Positions 46,200 through 57,029 of a stretch of DNA of 64,000 nt are shown piece after piece. Numbering within the stretch: position 1 is the first letter of the stretch; the number at the start of each line of letters is the position of its first letter. Source of the DNA: Moniliella sp. 'wahieum' (lineage: Eukaryota; Basidiomycota; Moniliellomycetes; Moniliellales; Moniliellaceae); assembly GCA_003971905.1 (NCBI GenBank), contig RSEE01000001.1, forward strand, positions 434,001-498,000. The letters run 5' to 3'. Made by a program: the position numbers and the translations under genes. The notes under the pieces were generated by a model that saw only the letters and a program-made list of their open reading frames with translations, made no database searches and had not been told where the DNA came from.

Positions 46200-48054
46200 T
46201 ATTTGCCAGTGGGCTGCAAGACAGGCGCGATGGCAGCGGGCCGCGTCAGCATTGGCTGTCTGGAGCCATCGCTCAATGATGGCCTCTTCGCGCTGAGCAA
46301 GAGACTTGCGCTCCTCTTCCGTCTGAGCGCCCGGAGGGAAGGAGACAGAGCGTGCCTCGGCTTCGCGGAGAGCACGACGGGCCTGACCCGCGCAAAGCGC
46401 GCCTTCTTCTTCCCCGCCGTGGTGGGAGGAAAAAGTTGGTCTGGGCCGGCGCGGTCAGCGCCCACGTCACCCCATCCGCGGCTCGACCAGGCGCCTTGGT
46501 CATCAGCCAGCACACGGCCACAGCAGGATCGCAAGGTACCGTACCAATGCCCCCACCGGCGTGCTGACACCTCGTGTGTACGCCGGGTGCCCCGCACGAA
46601 TTCCCGCCAGAGACAAGTCGGCATTACCCCGACGAGGGTCAATTGAGCGTTTGAGTTGCTCGGCTAGCTCCTCAGCGTATCCGGTTTGAGCTCGGAAGCA
46701 GGGGGCGATGTTGAAGACGAGTTGGGCGCAGGCTCCGAGGCAGGCATTGAACCTGTCTCCTTCGGCTTCATCCCATACCAAGGCCGCTTGGGGAGGGTGG
46801 CGGAGGCAAGATGAAGCGCAACATGTCGTGATTGCGCTCGAATCCGAGCGAGACATTGACCAAGCGGATGTTGGACGAAGGGGTTGAGGTCCGCACGTCA
46901 ATCTCGTCCTCGCCCTGAGTTGTGGGGCGGAGCGGGCGCATGACCATCATGAACTTGCAATAAGTCAATCTGATGCTGCAATTGGGATGAGAGTGCGAGC
47001 CATCGAAGCGCAGCAGCGCCATGCGCACCATGGTTGCCACGGGGAAAGGAGGAAGGCCGGGTCTTAGGCGTGGCACCAGTCCAGTCTGGATCGGTGGCAG
47101 AGAAAGCAGCGATTCCGGTGGAGGCCCAAGGCGATATAACACTCACAATCCGAATATCCCGATCGGGAGGAAAGAGACGGATGGAAGGCAACATAGACTT
47201 GATAAAGTGGTAGGGGCTGCTACCTGGCATGAGCCAATTCCAAGCCCTCAAACGGTTTCTCTGCTACGGGAGTGGCCGATGACGTGTTCAGGTTTGCCCG
47301 CTTTTTGGCTGGCCAGTGGGTACTTGGCTCCGGAAGGCTCCGCTTGTCTCCACTTCCGGAGTAGGCGTAATAGGAAACCCACGCGCTGAACCCTTCCCCC
47401 GCTGAGTACATGGGCGCGTCCAAAGGAAGAAAGATGATGCCGTCTAGACGAATCGCACTCGTCTCGCCACCGGAAGAGGCAAACGCTTCCGCCGTGGGCG
47501 CACCTGGAACACCACTTCCGAGGCGGGGGCGCGGGCGCTTGGGCGCCACCACCAGCTAGCGGATTAGCCTTGTTACCTGCTTCATGCCAGATACCACGTC
47601 CGGGCAAACTCAAACCGAACGCGGGTTCAGCCATCGCACTCTTCGGCATATATAAGCTCGTTGTTGGTGCTCGCGCAAAAGGTAAACGAGATCTTGGACA
47701 TCGGCGCATTAGGGCTGGAACGAGGGCAAACGATTTGGGCACCGCGTGAGGCTAGTTGAGCTTGGAAACGAGGCCCAGGGGCGTGAATCCACCTGAGGGC
47801 GTGACAGGAGAGGAAGTTAGGAAAAGGGAGAAGGAGGAGACGAAAAGGAGGTGGGTACACACCACAAGGATCACCACTCGCCCGTGCAGGTCTTCTCGCC
47901 AGGACCACCGCGGTCCTCGTCGAGAGGGGCAAGCCAATCGGTGCCATTGGACCAGGTCTTGGCCAGCGTGACACCGAGTATGGCAGCAGCAGTTGGTGAG
48001 TGCGCCAGAGGGAGCCCAGTCGGCCAGTGCCTGGGCAACGATGTGGACGGGCAT
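46200..48054 (-). CDS. Membrane-associated SDR/Rossmann-like protein (DUF1776/Pbr1-like)
   Basis: The probable start at 48054 gives MPVHIVAQALADWAPSGALT. A hydrophobic AAAILGVTLAKTW and LAPLDEDRGGPGEKTCTGEW then lead to GGFTPLGLVSKL and ASRGAQIVCP, a GxxxxLG-like nucleotide-binding turn. Further pieces are SNELIYAEECDMAEPA, RLDGIIFLPLDAPMYSAGEG, FIKSMLPSIRLFPPDRDIRI, VSVISPWASTGIAAF, SNIRLVNVSLGFERNHDMLR and VGALVRYLAILLWPCA. The end is a helical basic-acidic stretch (QTEEERKSLAQREEAIIERW). The pattern of Rossmann-like blocks, a terminal hydrophobic helix and a charged tail fits the fungal SDR-like proteins related to yeast Pbr1. At least eight frame shifts make the exon structure unreadable. 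Function unknown; the family call is tentative. Confidence 0.45.
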
Positions 48055-48559
48055 CGCAGAGGCGGGGTGGTGGCGGAGATGATGCGGTGGCGCGGCCTGC
48101 CCGTTCCAGGTGGAGCCAATCCACGCTGTCCCTCTCCCAATAAACCTATTTATCACACTAAACTCCGCAAACGCAGCTGGGTCGGTCGCAAGCGGCGGAG
48201 AGCGGAACGGTAGAACATGACATTTCAAATCGTCAAATCGCTGGTCGTACTAGTCGTGGGACATGCATCTGCATGATCCTTGCTACACGGCCTTACACGG
48301 CATGACCAGCCTTTGGATAGGCCATGGAATAGGCGGCGCCTGCTCAAACGTGGACTCTCCCAACCATCACTCGTCTTGTTGGTCGATATAGACATTGGAA
48401 GGCAGTTACAAGGGGCGAATGGTAGTTGTTGCAACCAATCATACTCAAGAAGATCAAGATGGGAGGGTGAGGATGGGGGAGGGAGGAGGGCAACCGGGTA
48501 TCAAATCACACTGACTGGAACCAACAAGGGGTGGATGCGGCCTAGGCCTCCGTCAAATC
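48055..48559. other. Intergenic region, SDR-like gene 5' side
   Basis: About 500 bp with no supportable gene. It separates the start of the SDR-like gene from the 3' end of the Ser-rich gene. Confidence 0.45.
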
Positions 48560-50404
48560 CACTGTCGTATGCTCAGCCCAGTCTGAGCGCATCGCGTGGG
48601 TTTGCGCCCAACAATCCCGGCACCATACCCGCTCACAGCCAGGACCCGAGCAATAAAGCGTGCCTTCCCTGCCGCATTGCTGGCAGGGAGGTCCGGGGAA
48701 GGAGGGGAAGGAACGCGTGCTCGCGCCAGGGCATCCAGACGCAGGCGGTCTCCCCCATCTGCTTCCCTGTCGGAGTCCGATCCCGCATTCGAACCCGAGC
48801 GGGCCAAAGAAGAGGACGAAGACGAGTCTGAACTGGAATCCGGATCGGTTGGGCCCGACGGAGGCTGGTTATTGTCCACATCCGAATCATCATACAATTG
48901 GGCTGCCAAAGTTGACCGGATGCGTGTGGAGCTGGGACGGCTCCTACGTCCCGTCTTTGCTCCCTCTTGTCTGCGATGCGGGCAGAATGTTCTGTTTGAG
49001 GGCTTGCGATGATCCAGGTGCAGCGCGGACGGCTTGGAGCGAAGCAAGCTGTGCCAGCGTCGCCCCTCTCGCGCTCCCGGTGGCGCGTGGGGTGCGGTAG
49101 GAAGATGTAGCGCTCTGGATGGCGAGGACGGACTCACCTTATGTTTCGGCGAGGATGACGTGGCGCTTGAAGACGACCTCAATCCATTTTCCGAGTATCG
49201 CCGTCATCGTACAGCGCCGATGCACGCAAGCGAGACGTTGTGGGTGTCATACTGCGGCTGGGCAACGCAAAATCGGATTCGGGGTCACTTAATGCCTCGG
49301 GTCCAGTTGAAGAAGGTCTTAATATGTTGGCGGGGTCAGGATGGGTGTGTAGGGAAAGGATCGGAAGGGACGGTCCGACTCGTGACCACCTGCTCTCCCT
49401 CAAAGTGACCTTCCTCTTCGGGATGGAGAAGGGGAGGGCCGGTCGTCGGCCTGGACGCGACAGAGGGAGGGGAGGTTGAGTGCACACTGAGGGCATCAGA
49501 TGACGGTTGGTCCTCGGCCATCTGAGCGATTCTCGTCACCAAGTTTTCAAGCACTTGATCGTCCTGGATGAGGGGTCATCCACCATGCGATGCAGATCGG
49601 TCTGGAGAGGACGAGGGTGTACCCATCTCGACCGCAGACTGGGTCACGGCTAGGCTGCGTTCCTGGTCACGGTGGGCGCCTGAGGTCATGGCCTCGGCCA
49701 ACGCCTGCTCAAGAGATTGTTGGATCGAGGGAGATATGGGGGGGTGGCTGTGAACACGTCTGTAGGTACCCGGTTGATACGGCAACAGGGCTCCATCCCG
49801 CTCCAGCTCGGAGGGCGGTGGCGTTCGTGATGCATCAGATCGAGCTCGGATGAATCCAGGCACAGCCAGAACAGGCTGTTCTTTGGCGATACGGGTCAGA
49901 CGCGGGCCCGATTGCACGAAAAGGAAGCGGGTCCATTCTGGAATGACTGTGCGTTTGATGATGAAGATACCTGTGGTTCCTCCGCCTCAGCGGGGGTGGC
50001 CAGTGTTAGGTCAAAGTCCGAGGGAATAGATGGGTGGTCACGGGTGGGCAAGCGGAGCGGGGCAGGAGATGTATGCACGGTGGTAAGCTCTGATTCCCAG
50101 CTGGGGGAAGGGGTGCTGAGGAGTGTGTTGGGGCGTCTGGTGTGGTCAAGGGGAGGGTGGTCGAGTTCGTTCTGCACATGATTAATGAGAGCAGCGACAG
50201 CATCAGCTTCGAGCAGATCCTGCTCGAGTGGGGCCACTGGGGACAAAGAGTACATGGGCGACATGGACTCGGATGGAAGCAGTGAAGTCGAGGATGCGCC
50301 GGTGACGACGGGTTGAGGGACAGGTGGGAATGGGAGTCGGACGCTGGTTGGGCCAGCTCGCGGCGCAAGGAGCGGAGACGCTCCGCAAGACGAGCATCAG
50401 CCAT
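48560..50404 (-). CDS. Ser/Pro-rich, mostly disordered protein of unknown function
   Basis: The start at 50404 gives MADARLAERLRSLRRELAQP, an amphipathic helix, followed by a Ser-rich stretch. A second short helical block (LLEADAVAALINHVQNELD) is the only other ordered-looking part of the N-terminal third. Pro/Ser/Thr-rich sequence follows (SPSWESELTTVHTSPAPLRL), with SIQQSLEQALAEAMTSGAHR and a block with HPEEEGHFEGEQVV and SDPESDFALPSRSMTPTTSR. The C-terminal third has an acidic-serine run (DPDSSSDSSSSSSLARSGSN). Frames change near 49970, 49560, 49390, 49180 and 48700. I do not recognise a domain. The two helices separated by linker recall MIM- or MIT-type adaptors such as ANCHR/Vfa1 proteins, but I see no zinc-binding cysteines to support that. 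Confidence 0.45.
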
Positions 50405-50803
50405 TGGGTGAGAGACACGTATGCGTGTGCGTAGAGTCTGTCTGCACGTCACGTTGTATGATGCTTTCGACACGGCGGCGCCAGTGCTGCTCTGGCTGCA
50501 CTGTTCGTGTTGAAGAGAGAAGATGGTGGGGGCAGACGAGACCTCCGATGCAAATCTCACGCTTGCCACCTAACCAGAGCCCCTTCGCGCTCGGTGTGTG
50601 CGCGTGGCGCAGTCAATATTCTACTACCAAGGAGTAAACATTTTACTTTCAAGTTTCAATTTCTAGCTCTGCTTCGCTCTCCTCGTAGAGAGCTCGCTGG
50701 CTGAGGCATTCCCCCATCTTGGTCCAGACCACAAGTTGTAATGCCATTTTCGGCTCGGCGAACATGCTCTCATGGATCTCATGTCTTCCCCAGCTGCAGA
50801 TCT
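50405..50803. other. Intergenic region, Ser-rich gene upstream / TSPO 3' side
   Basis: Contains CGTATGCGTGTGCGTAGAGTC and other GT-rich sequence close to the Ser-rich gene start. No gene seen. Confidence 0.45.
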
Positions 50804-51551
50804 TCATGCCTTGGGGAGTGTCGGCTTTGACCCTCCAAACCAGCTCTTTACCCAGTCTTTTCCCCCGTTGAACCACCAGAGTGAGCCTGAGAGATATGTC
50901 GCGTATGCCGACCAAGCAAGGTAGGGAACAGTCAGCAGCGCTGCCGTCTCGTCGACCTCACTTAGCACCGTCAATGACACGCCCAGTGTTGTCAACGACA
51001 GCAAGTCTGCGAACGCAATCCCGAGCTGACCAAAGCCGAACGAAAGCGGCGTCCACAACTGATTGAGGACAAGTTGGCCGTAGTACAACTTGAGTGCCAG
51101 GGAGGCCTTAGATTTGAGCTCCGACCCTAACATCATGTAGATGGGGAGAAACGAGTCATTGAGGAAAGGGGCTCAGTCAGAACATGTGGCACGGGGCAGC
51201 AGAACAGATGTCAGAACGAACCAGGAGGTGCAAGGTCGTAAGCCCTCACGATTAAGTGGGAGCACCATCCCATTGAAGAGAACAGACCCGTCCAAACCAG
51301 AGGGAACATCCAATTAGGTGGTTGGCCCTTGGACTTCTTCAGTTTGGGGTACCAGTCCCCCTTCGGCCCCCACTTGGACTCACGCGTAAGGACACCTGTA
51401 AAGAACCCAAGAGCCAGTGGCAAACCGACAGCGTGGACAGGGGAGCGGGGCTGCATTGAAGCAGTGTCAGCTATCCGAATGGGACATGAATACCTTTTGT
51501 CAAAAGGAGACGTCTCACAATTTCGATGAAGAGTGGCGGGAGGGAGGCCAT
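50804..51551 (-). CDS. TspO/MBR (translocator protein) family membrane protein
   Basis: A five-helix membrane protein of the TSPO family (porphyrin/sterol binding in other organisms). The start at 51551 gives MASLPPLFIEIVRRLLLTK. A 43-nt intron (51493-51451) follows, then VHAVGLPLALGFFTGVLTRE and WYPKLKKSKGQPPNWMFPLV, whose continuation WTGLFSSMGWCSHLIV matches the TSPO W.PP.W.FP..W...Y..MG signature. A second intron of about 100 nt (near 51228-51126) is followed by LALKLYYGQLVLNQLWTPLS, FGFGQLGIAFADLLSLTTLG, AALLTVPYLAWSAYATYLSG and SLWWFN. The tail is GGKDWVKSWFGGSKPTLPKA. Five hydrophobic segments and about 210 residues fit the family. One base seems lost at the first splice site. Known in some fungi but not universal. 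Confidence 0.88.
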
Positions 51552-52562
51552 GTTGAGAATAAGGAGGTGCAGAATTGTCGCGTATAGGCGCAGGAAGGGC
51601 CGTTTCCCCCTCTTAAGTATGAGGTGGATTATATGGGGGCGAGGGAAGCTGAGCCGAGGGAAGGCTGAGGTTCGGGGATGGGAATCGCCGAGGTAATGGT
51701 GACGCAAGGTATACCCACAGGCTCGTACTAGTTTGGCCACTCAAGCGCCGAAGTCGACGTTCACGTTCACATCGTTCAACCTGATCTGTGCACCGAGTGA
51801 GGCTAGTGACGTAGGGCACGTGACCTGCTTAATTATGATCATCGATCATTCATCGTGATGCAATGATTAATGATGCATGATGCATGATGGCCAAGACGGT
51901 CATCGATCATCGTTTGCATCGAAATGCGTATGCTGTCTAAGATCTAAACCCCATCCCACTTGCCAATAAACGTTGAACTTGAGCTTGAGCGTTGACATGT
52001 TGACAGGGCGAGGCAGACAAAGCAGGCGAAATCTGTGAAGCCCCCTGCGGCACTAAGAATATCATCCGACAGCACTTCCTCGTGTTGAATGCGTAGATGA
52101 ATTCAAATGGCTTTACCCTGATCTGCTTTTGTATATCACGGTCGAGGCTAGTAATATCAAGCACTTTTTGCCTGGGGCCCCCCAGGTAATCTCTTTCGTG
52201 AAGCTTAAAGAGAAACTGGGCCAAGCTTCAGGCTTTAAGTGCTGAGCCAGAGGGTGGCACGTGAGTTTTGGCCATGTCCCTTCAGTCCCTCCTTCGGCCT
52301 AGGAGTTCCGTGTTTTCTCGCTTCTTTTTCCTTGTTCCACAGCCTAGCCACTGGTGGCGGCTGGCTGCTTGATGTTCCTATCTAAGCATTGGTGTTGGCC
52401 GCCACCACCACTAGTGCGACTGTATCACCCCCGAGTGTCATCAGGACTCCAGATGTCATCATCAAGGAAGGCAGTAGTGTGGTTGCGTTGCTTGCATGAT
52501 CAAGGTTCCACATCTGCACTCCGTGCATTACCTCCAGCACATCTAGAGTCCCGCCTCGTCTT
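51552..52562. other. Intergenic region with palindromic repeats
   Basis: About 1 kb. A 95-codon minus ORF (51937-52224) has no recognisable motif. The first 400 bases hold the repeat cluster listed separately. CACGTG occurs at about 51818 and 52259. Confidence 0.5.
51835..51925. repeat. ATGATGCATGATGCATGATG and ATCATCGATCAT repeat cluster
   Basis: ATGATCATCGATCATTCATCG, then AATGATGCATGATGCATGATG (51869-51889), then GTCATCGATCATCG near 51900. Both motif families sit side by side, as at 23.03-23.11 kb. Confidence 0.8.
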
Positions 52563-53329
52563 CTAGCCATTCGCGTGCTGAGAAAGGTCCGTCGGAATCA
52601 ACGCTGGGCCAAACGATCTTGTCCAGCGCTGCATCGGCCTTATCTTCGAGAGCATGCTCGATATGGTGTGCCTGTACCAGGGGATGTCGGCTGCCTTTTG
52701 CCGTGCCTCCTCCACCTCAGACCAAGCAACATGGGCGGGGAAGGTAACTTCGTACCGTGGCTCCGAAGGTGGAGTGGTAAAGAGGTGCTTGCCCGTGTCC
52801 GACTCGGCCAGGCGGGAGTATGACAAGGCTGGGTCAATCAACAAGAGCGCGGAGGCAGGGTGAGAGGCAATGTAAGCCTGCGCTGCGAGCCAGCAACGGG
52901 ACCACGGGAAATTACCGCAGGGGGCGCAACACTGCCCCCCGGCGCATGGCCAATGCTTGAACCAGCTCCGACTCGAGTGCTTGGGCTACAGCGTCGCCGA
53001 GTCGTAGTACCAGCGGCTTAGGTAATCCACATCCACAGTCAACACACTCCTCCGTTCGAGTTGAACTCATCCAGCCATGGCTTCCATAGTGCGTTGGATG
53101 CAGGAAGAGCGTCGGACTCCGGGAGTGGGTTGGGCTGTTGCAGCTGGAGGCCTGAGATGAGCACGAGAGGAGTGGGCGCTTGGCGTGGGCTGGTGGCGGC
53201 AGGCGGGTGGTGAGCGATGGTGGTTTTTGCTCGGGCCAGGAAGGGCAATAATGAAGGCTGGCGACGTGCAGGGAGCAAGGCTTGTGCGGGGCGCAGAGCA
53301 CGCACTACGGCTGGTCGCGAGGCCCACAT
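52563..53329 (-). CDS. Putative mitochondrial alpha/beta-hydrolase-like protein
   Basis: The start at 53329 gives [20 protein letters not shown] with [20 protein letters not shown], an Arg/Ala-rich targeting leader. The fold starts [20 protein letters not shown] and continues [12 protein letters not shown]. In shifted frames come [39 protein letters not shown] and [20 protein letters not shown]. The end is [20 protein letters not shown] with [17 protein letters not shown], stop 52563. The order of a strand-turn (LVLISGL), a helix and an AQ-x-YI-x-SHPAS-x-LLLIDP strand resembles a small alpha/beta hydrolase core, but I see no intact GxSxG nucleophile elbow. Breaks or an intron fall near 53045 and 52900. 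Function unknown; divergent from the histone deacetylase gene. Confidence 0.45.
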
Positions 53330-53615
53330 GCTGGTGTGCTTGGGTGGCGTGGCCAGGGGAAGCTGTCCCGCGAGAAGAACCGGCGTGTGGCGTGTGCCCG
53401 GACGTGCAGCAGACACCAACCCGCGCTGGCTCGGCCGAAGCGCTTACGTAGCCGATCGTCGCATGCAACTTTCAACTTTGGTTGTCTGGCCTGCTTCGGC
53501 GGGGAACCGAGCCTGTGGGCAGAAATTACCGACCACAACTCGCCCTGCCTCCCTGCCCCTCCCCCACCCCGCTCTTCCCTGCCCCTCCCCCCACCCTGCT
53601 CTTCCCAGCAAGACC
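53330..53615. promoter_or_regulatory. Divergent promoter region, hydrolase-like gene / RPD3
   Basis: A 286-bp spacer. The side next to RPD3 has a tandem-like CTCTTCCCTGCCCCTCCCCC tract (about 53571-53606). Confidence 0.4.
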
Positions 53616-55680
53616 ATGTCTGTGGCTAATGGGGACGCCGCAGAACCGCCGCCCGAGCGTTCCCTGGGCGCCAAGCAGCGCGTCACGTATTTCTACGACC
53701 ACGACGTGGGCAACTACTCCTATGGCTATGGGCACCTCATGAAGCCCCATCGCATGCGCATGGCCAACAACCTCATCCTCAACTACGGACTATACCAGCA
53801 TATGCAGGTTCTTCGTCCTACCCGCGCCACCCCTGCTGTCTTGACCCGCTTCCACACCGACGAGTACATCGACTTTCTCCAACACTGCTCCCCAGAGACG
53901 GTGGAGAAGCTGACCTTTGGTGGCACCCGTTACCTCTGCAGCGACGACTGCCCGGGCTTCGAGGGACTGTACGAGTTCTGCACTATCTCCGCTGGTGGAT
54001 CTGTCTCTGCGGCCGCCAAACTCAACCAGGGTGTGTCCGACATCTGCATCAACTGGGGCGGTGGCCTGCATCACGCCAAGAAGCGCGAAGCGAGTGGATT
54101 TTGCTACGTCAACGACATTGTTCTGGCTGTCCTCGAGCTACTCAAGGTTCATCCTCGCGTACTCTACATTGACATTGACGTCCACCATGGGGACGGGGTC
54201 GAGGAAGCTTTCTATACGACAAATCGCGTGATGACCTGCTCCTTCCACAAATACGGCGACTTTTTCCCAGGCACTGGGCACGTCGACGATATTGGTGTCC
54301 GTCGCGGCAAGGGATATGCCGTGAATGTGCCGCTGCGCGACGGGATCAGCGATGAGTCTTATGGATTCATATTCCGTGAGATTATCGGCCACATTATCTC
54401 CTGGTTCCGGCCTGGGGCGATCGTATTGCAATGGGGCTGACAGCTTGGCTGGGGACAAGTTGGGTTCTTTCAACCTGTCGATGCAGGGCCATTCTGACTG
54501 TGTGCGCTTCGTCAAGTCGTTTGGCATACCCATGATGACTGTCGGAGGAGGAGGGTACACGATTCGCAATGTCGCACGCGCCTGGACCAATGAGACAGGT
54601 ATTATCTGCAACAAGGAGCTGGACGAGAACTTACCCTACAACCAGTACATGGAGTATTTTGGCCCTGAATACAAACTCAACGTGCCACGCAACAGCATGA
54701 CCGACAACAATACTCGCCAATATCTTGAGTCAATCCGGTACGTTCGCGCTCCCTTGTTACTATTTGTTCAGCACTGACCAAAGGCCATCCTCCTATTGCA
54801 GCAATCAAATTCTCCAACACCTCAGTGACATGCCCTTTGCCCCCGGTATTCAGTCGCGACCCATGGTCGAATCAGGTGCCGGCAGCGCTATGGCTGAGCA
54901 CTCTGACGATGAAGACTCTGATCTTGACGTCCGCATCAGCCGCAAGCTACGCGATGGCTATGTTGCTCGGGCGGGCGACGAGCTGAGTGACTCTGAGGAT
55001 GAAATACCAATGGCCCAGCAGAAGCCAGATGACAACCCCGCCAAGGACCCCCAGCTGAAGTCGGGAATGGGGAGTTTTGCCTTAGCACCTGCCCCGGCGA
55101 ACGGAAGCATCCGCAACGGGTCGGTCCGCCCGGCTCCCGCCCTCAATGGGTCTTCTTTACTCCTAGCATGTCGAATGGCAACCCCAGCAAACTCAGCCAC
55201 GACCTCGCTTCGTCCTACACCTCTTCTGCGCTGGAAGAGGACAAGGTGCGCCGCAAGCGACCGAAACGGTACTTTTTCGTGCCGGATGCGGGGTCGCACA
55301 CCAAGTTGTTGCGAGAACGAGAAGGCGCGTTGGCAACCTTGGCTGTCGCCCGCAGGGCTGCCGACTTTTTTACGGCTCAGGGCAGTCCGTTGAACCCGAT
55401 GCAACCATCGATCCCCTCCTTTACTCCCACCCTACCCCCGCCTCCGGCCTCCCCATCCACCACCTCAGAGATAGACCCAAGTCTCATCGCCGGTCTTCCC
55501 GGCGGGGCCAGACTAAAATCTGGGACGGGGAGCCGATCCTTTCGGACGCGGAGCCTTGACAGGGATTTTATCCCATTGTCCCCGCAGTTTTCTCCTATTC
55601 TCCCAGTCTCAGACCGAACACGTCTGCTAGGGTCCCATGTATTGTATAAGGGTCGCTCTCTTGTCGGACTCGGTTTATAA
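53616..55680 (+). CDS. RPD3: Class I histone deacetylase Rpd3
   Basis: A zinc-dependent deacetylase, catalytic subunit of Sin3-type repressor complexes in the nucleus. The start at 53616 gives [20 protein letters not shown], then [50 protein letters not shown] and [20 protein letters not shown]. The active-site region is intact: [58 protein letters not shown] two-base loss near 54430 interrupts IVLQ-CGADSL, and the frame resumes [36 protein letters not shown] follows. An intron at 54738-54801 splits YLESIR and [20 protein letters not shown]. The acidic tail ([15 protein letters not shown]) is followed by a Ser/Pro/Lys-rich extension in mixed frames ([12 protein letters not shown]). The stop may be at 55393 or 55680. 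Confidence 0.93.
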
Positions 55681-55900
55681 CACGTTTGCCATCCTAAGAT
55701 AATATGCAGAAGGGGCCGACCAAGATATGGGTACAGGGGATCCTTGGGTCGCCATGTACGTGATGGACACCGCGGACGAATTGGATATGACGCGAAAAGG
55801 GAGCGAGAAAAGCCCATCAGGGTGGGTGGAATACCCCTGGAGCAAGCAGGACAAAGGTGAGGGGGTAGAAGATGAACGTGTGGCGACGGGTGTGCGCCGC

Positions 55901-56611
55901 TTAAAAGTCGCCATCGTCCTCGTCGGGCAACGGGGCGGCGGCGGCCGTGTCCAGCTCCTGCTGGTACTTCTGCATCAGAGCCGCGTCGACCTGAACTTCG
56001 GGGGGAGCGAGAGCCGGGGCGGCGACAAACTCGGGTTGTTGTTACCAACGAGCTTGCGGGCAAGCCAGAGGAAAGGCTTCTCAAAGTTGTAGTTGCTCTT
56101 GGCCGAAATCTCAAAGTACTGCAGGTTCTTCTTGCGGTGGAAGGTGACAGCGCCCGTCTTGACCTTGCGCTCCTTAACATCGACCTTGTTACCGCAAAGG
56201 ACAAAATGGGATGTTCTCGCACACGCGCTCCAGTCGCAGGTCGCGGTACCAGTTGGGTACGTTCTTGTACGTAATACGCGAAGTAACATCGAACATGATG
56301 ATGCCGCACTGGCCCTGGATGTAGTAGCCGTCGCGCAGGCCACCGAACTTCTCCTGGCCAGCCGTGTCCCAAACGTTGAAAACAATGTTGCCAAAGTTGG
56401 TGTGGAAGGAGAGCGGGTGGACCTCGACACCGAGGGTGGCAATGTACTTCTTCTCAAACTCGCCCGTCAGGTGGCGCTTGACGAACGTCGTTTGCCGGTG
56501 CCGCCGTCGCCGACTGAGCAAGAGGGAGGCAGGGTCAGATGCATGCACGCTCAGAATTCCAGAGAGGTACGCACCGAGCACAAGCTTGAACGTGGGGACT
56601 TCGGCAGCCAT
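55901..56611 (-). CDS. GSP1: Ran GTPase (Gsp1)
   Basis: The GTPase that gives direction to nuclear transport. Start at 56611: [12 protein letters not shown], then a 61-nt intron (56574-56514). All G motifs are visible: GDGGTGK (a one-base loss follows it), [20 protein letters not shown] (switch I), [20 protein letters not shown] (switch II), [14 protein letters not shown] (NKxD) and [20 protein letters not shown]. The frame shifts again near 56205 (after ENIPF) and 56040. The C-terminus reads [20 protein letters not shown] then [13 protein letters not shown], the acidic Ran tail, stop 55901. Length about 215 residues. A single intron is few for a basidiomycete Ran gene. It lies opposite RPA43 with 418 bp between the starts. 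Confidence 0.95.
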
Positions 56612-57029
56612 GGTGGGGACAGAAGGGTGGGTGGTGGAAGGGGGGGCTCGGACACCAAGCATGCGAGGCCAGCCCGCCCTGCTGCACGCACCCCGACGCA
56701 AAACGCGTCCATCGGCAGCCTCTGGCAAAAAAAATCGTGCAGCTGGGCACAGCGCCCCTGTGCCACGCGTTTGAACCTTGCGTTTGCCCCCTTGTGCCGT
56801 GCTGCGCCGCTGCCCTGCAAGCGCCAGCCCCCACACGTCTGTGCTTCCTGTTTCTTCGCAGGCTGAGGGCTCCGCCTGAGCGCATCGGTGCAACAGCATC
56901 ACATGCCATATTTCCTCGCTCCGCTGCCGTCCCCTCGAGCAGGACGCCGGCCAGGTGGGAAAAAATCTTTTGCGTCCCCTCAACCTTAGCGTATTCTCTC
57001 CGCGCCCACCCCCGCCCCGCCTCCACACC
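56612..57029. promoter_or_regulatory. Divergent promoter region, Ran / RPA43
   Basis: A 418-bp spacer with GC-rich sequence. Long ORFs crossing it on both strands are open by composition only. Confidence 0.4.
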
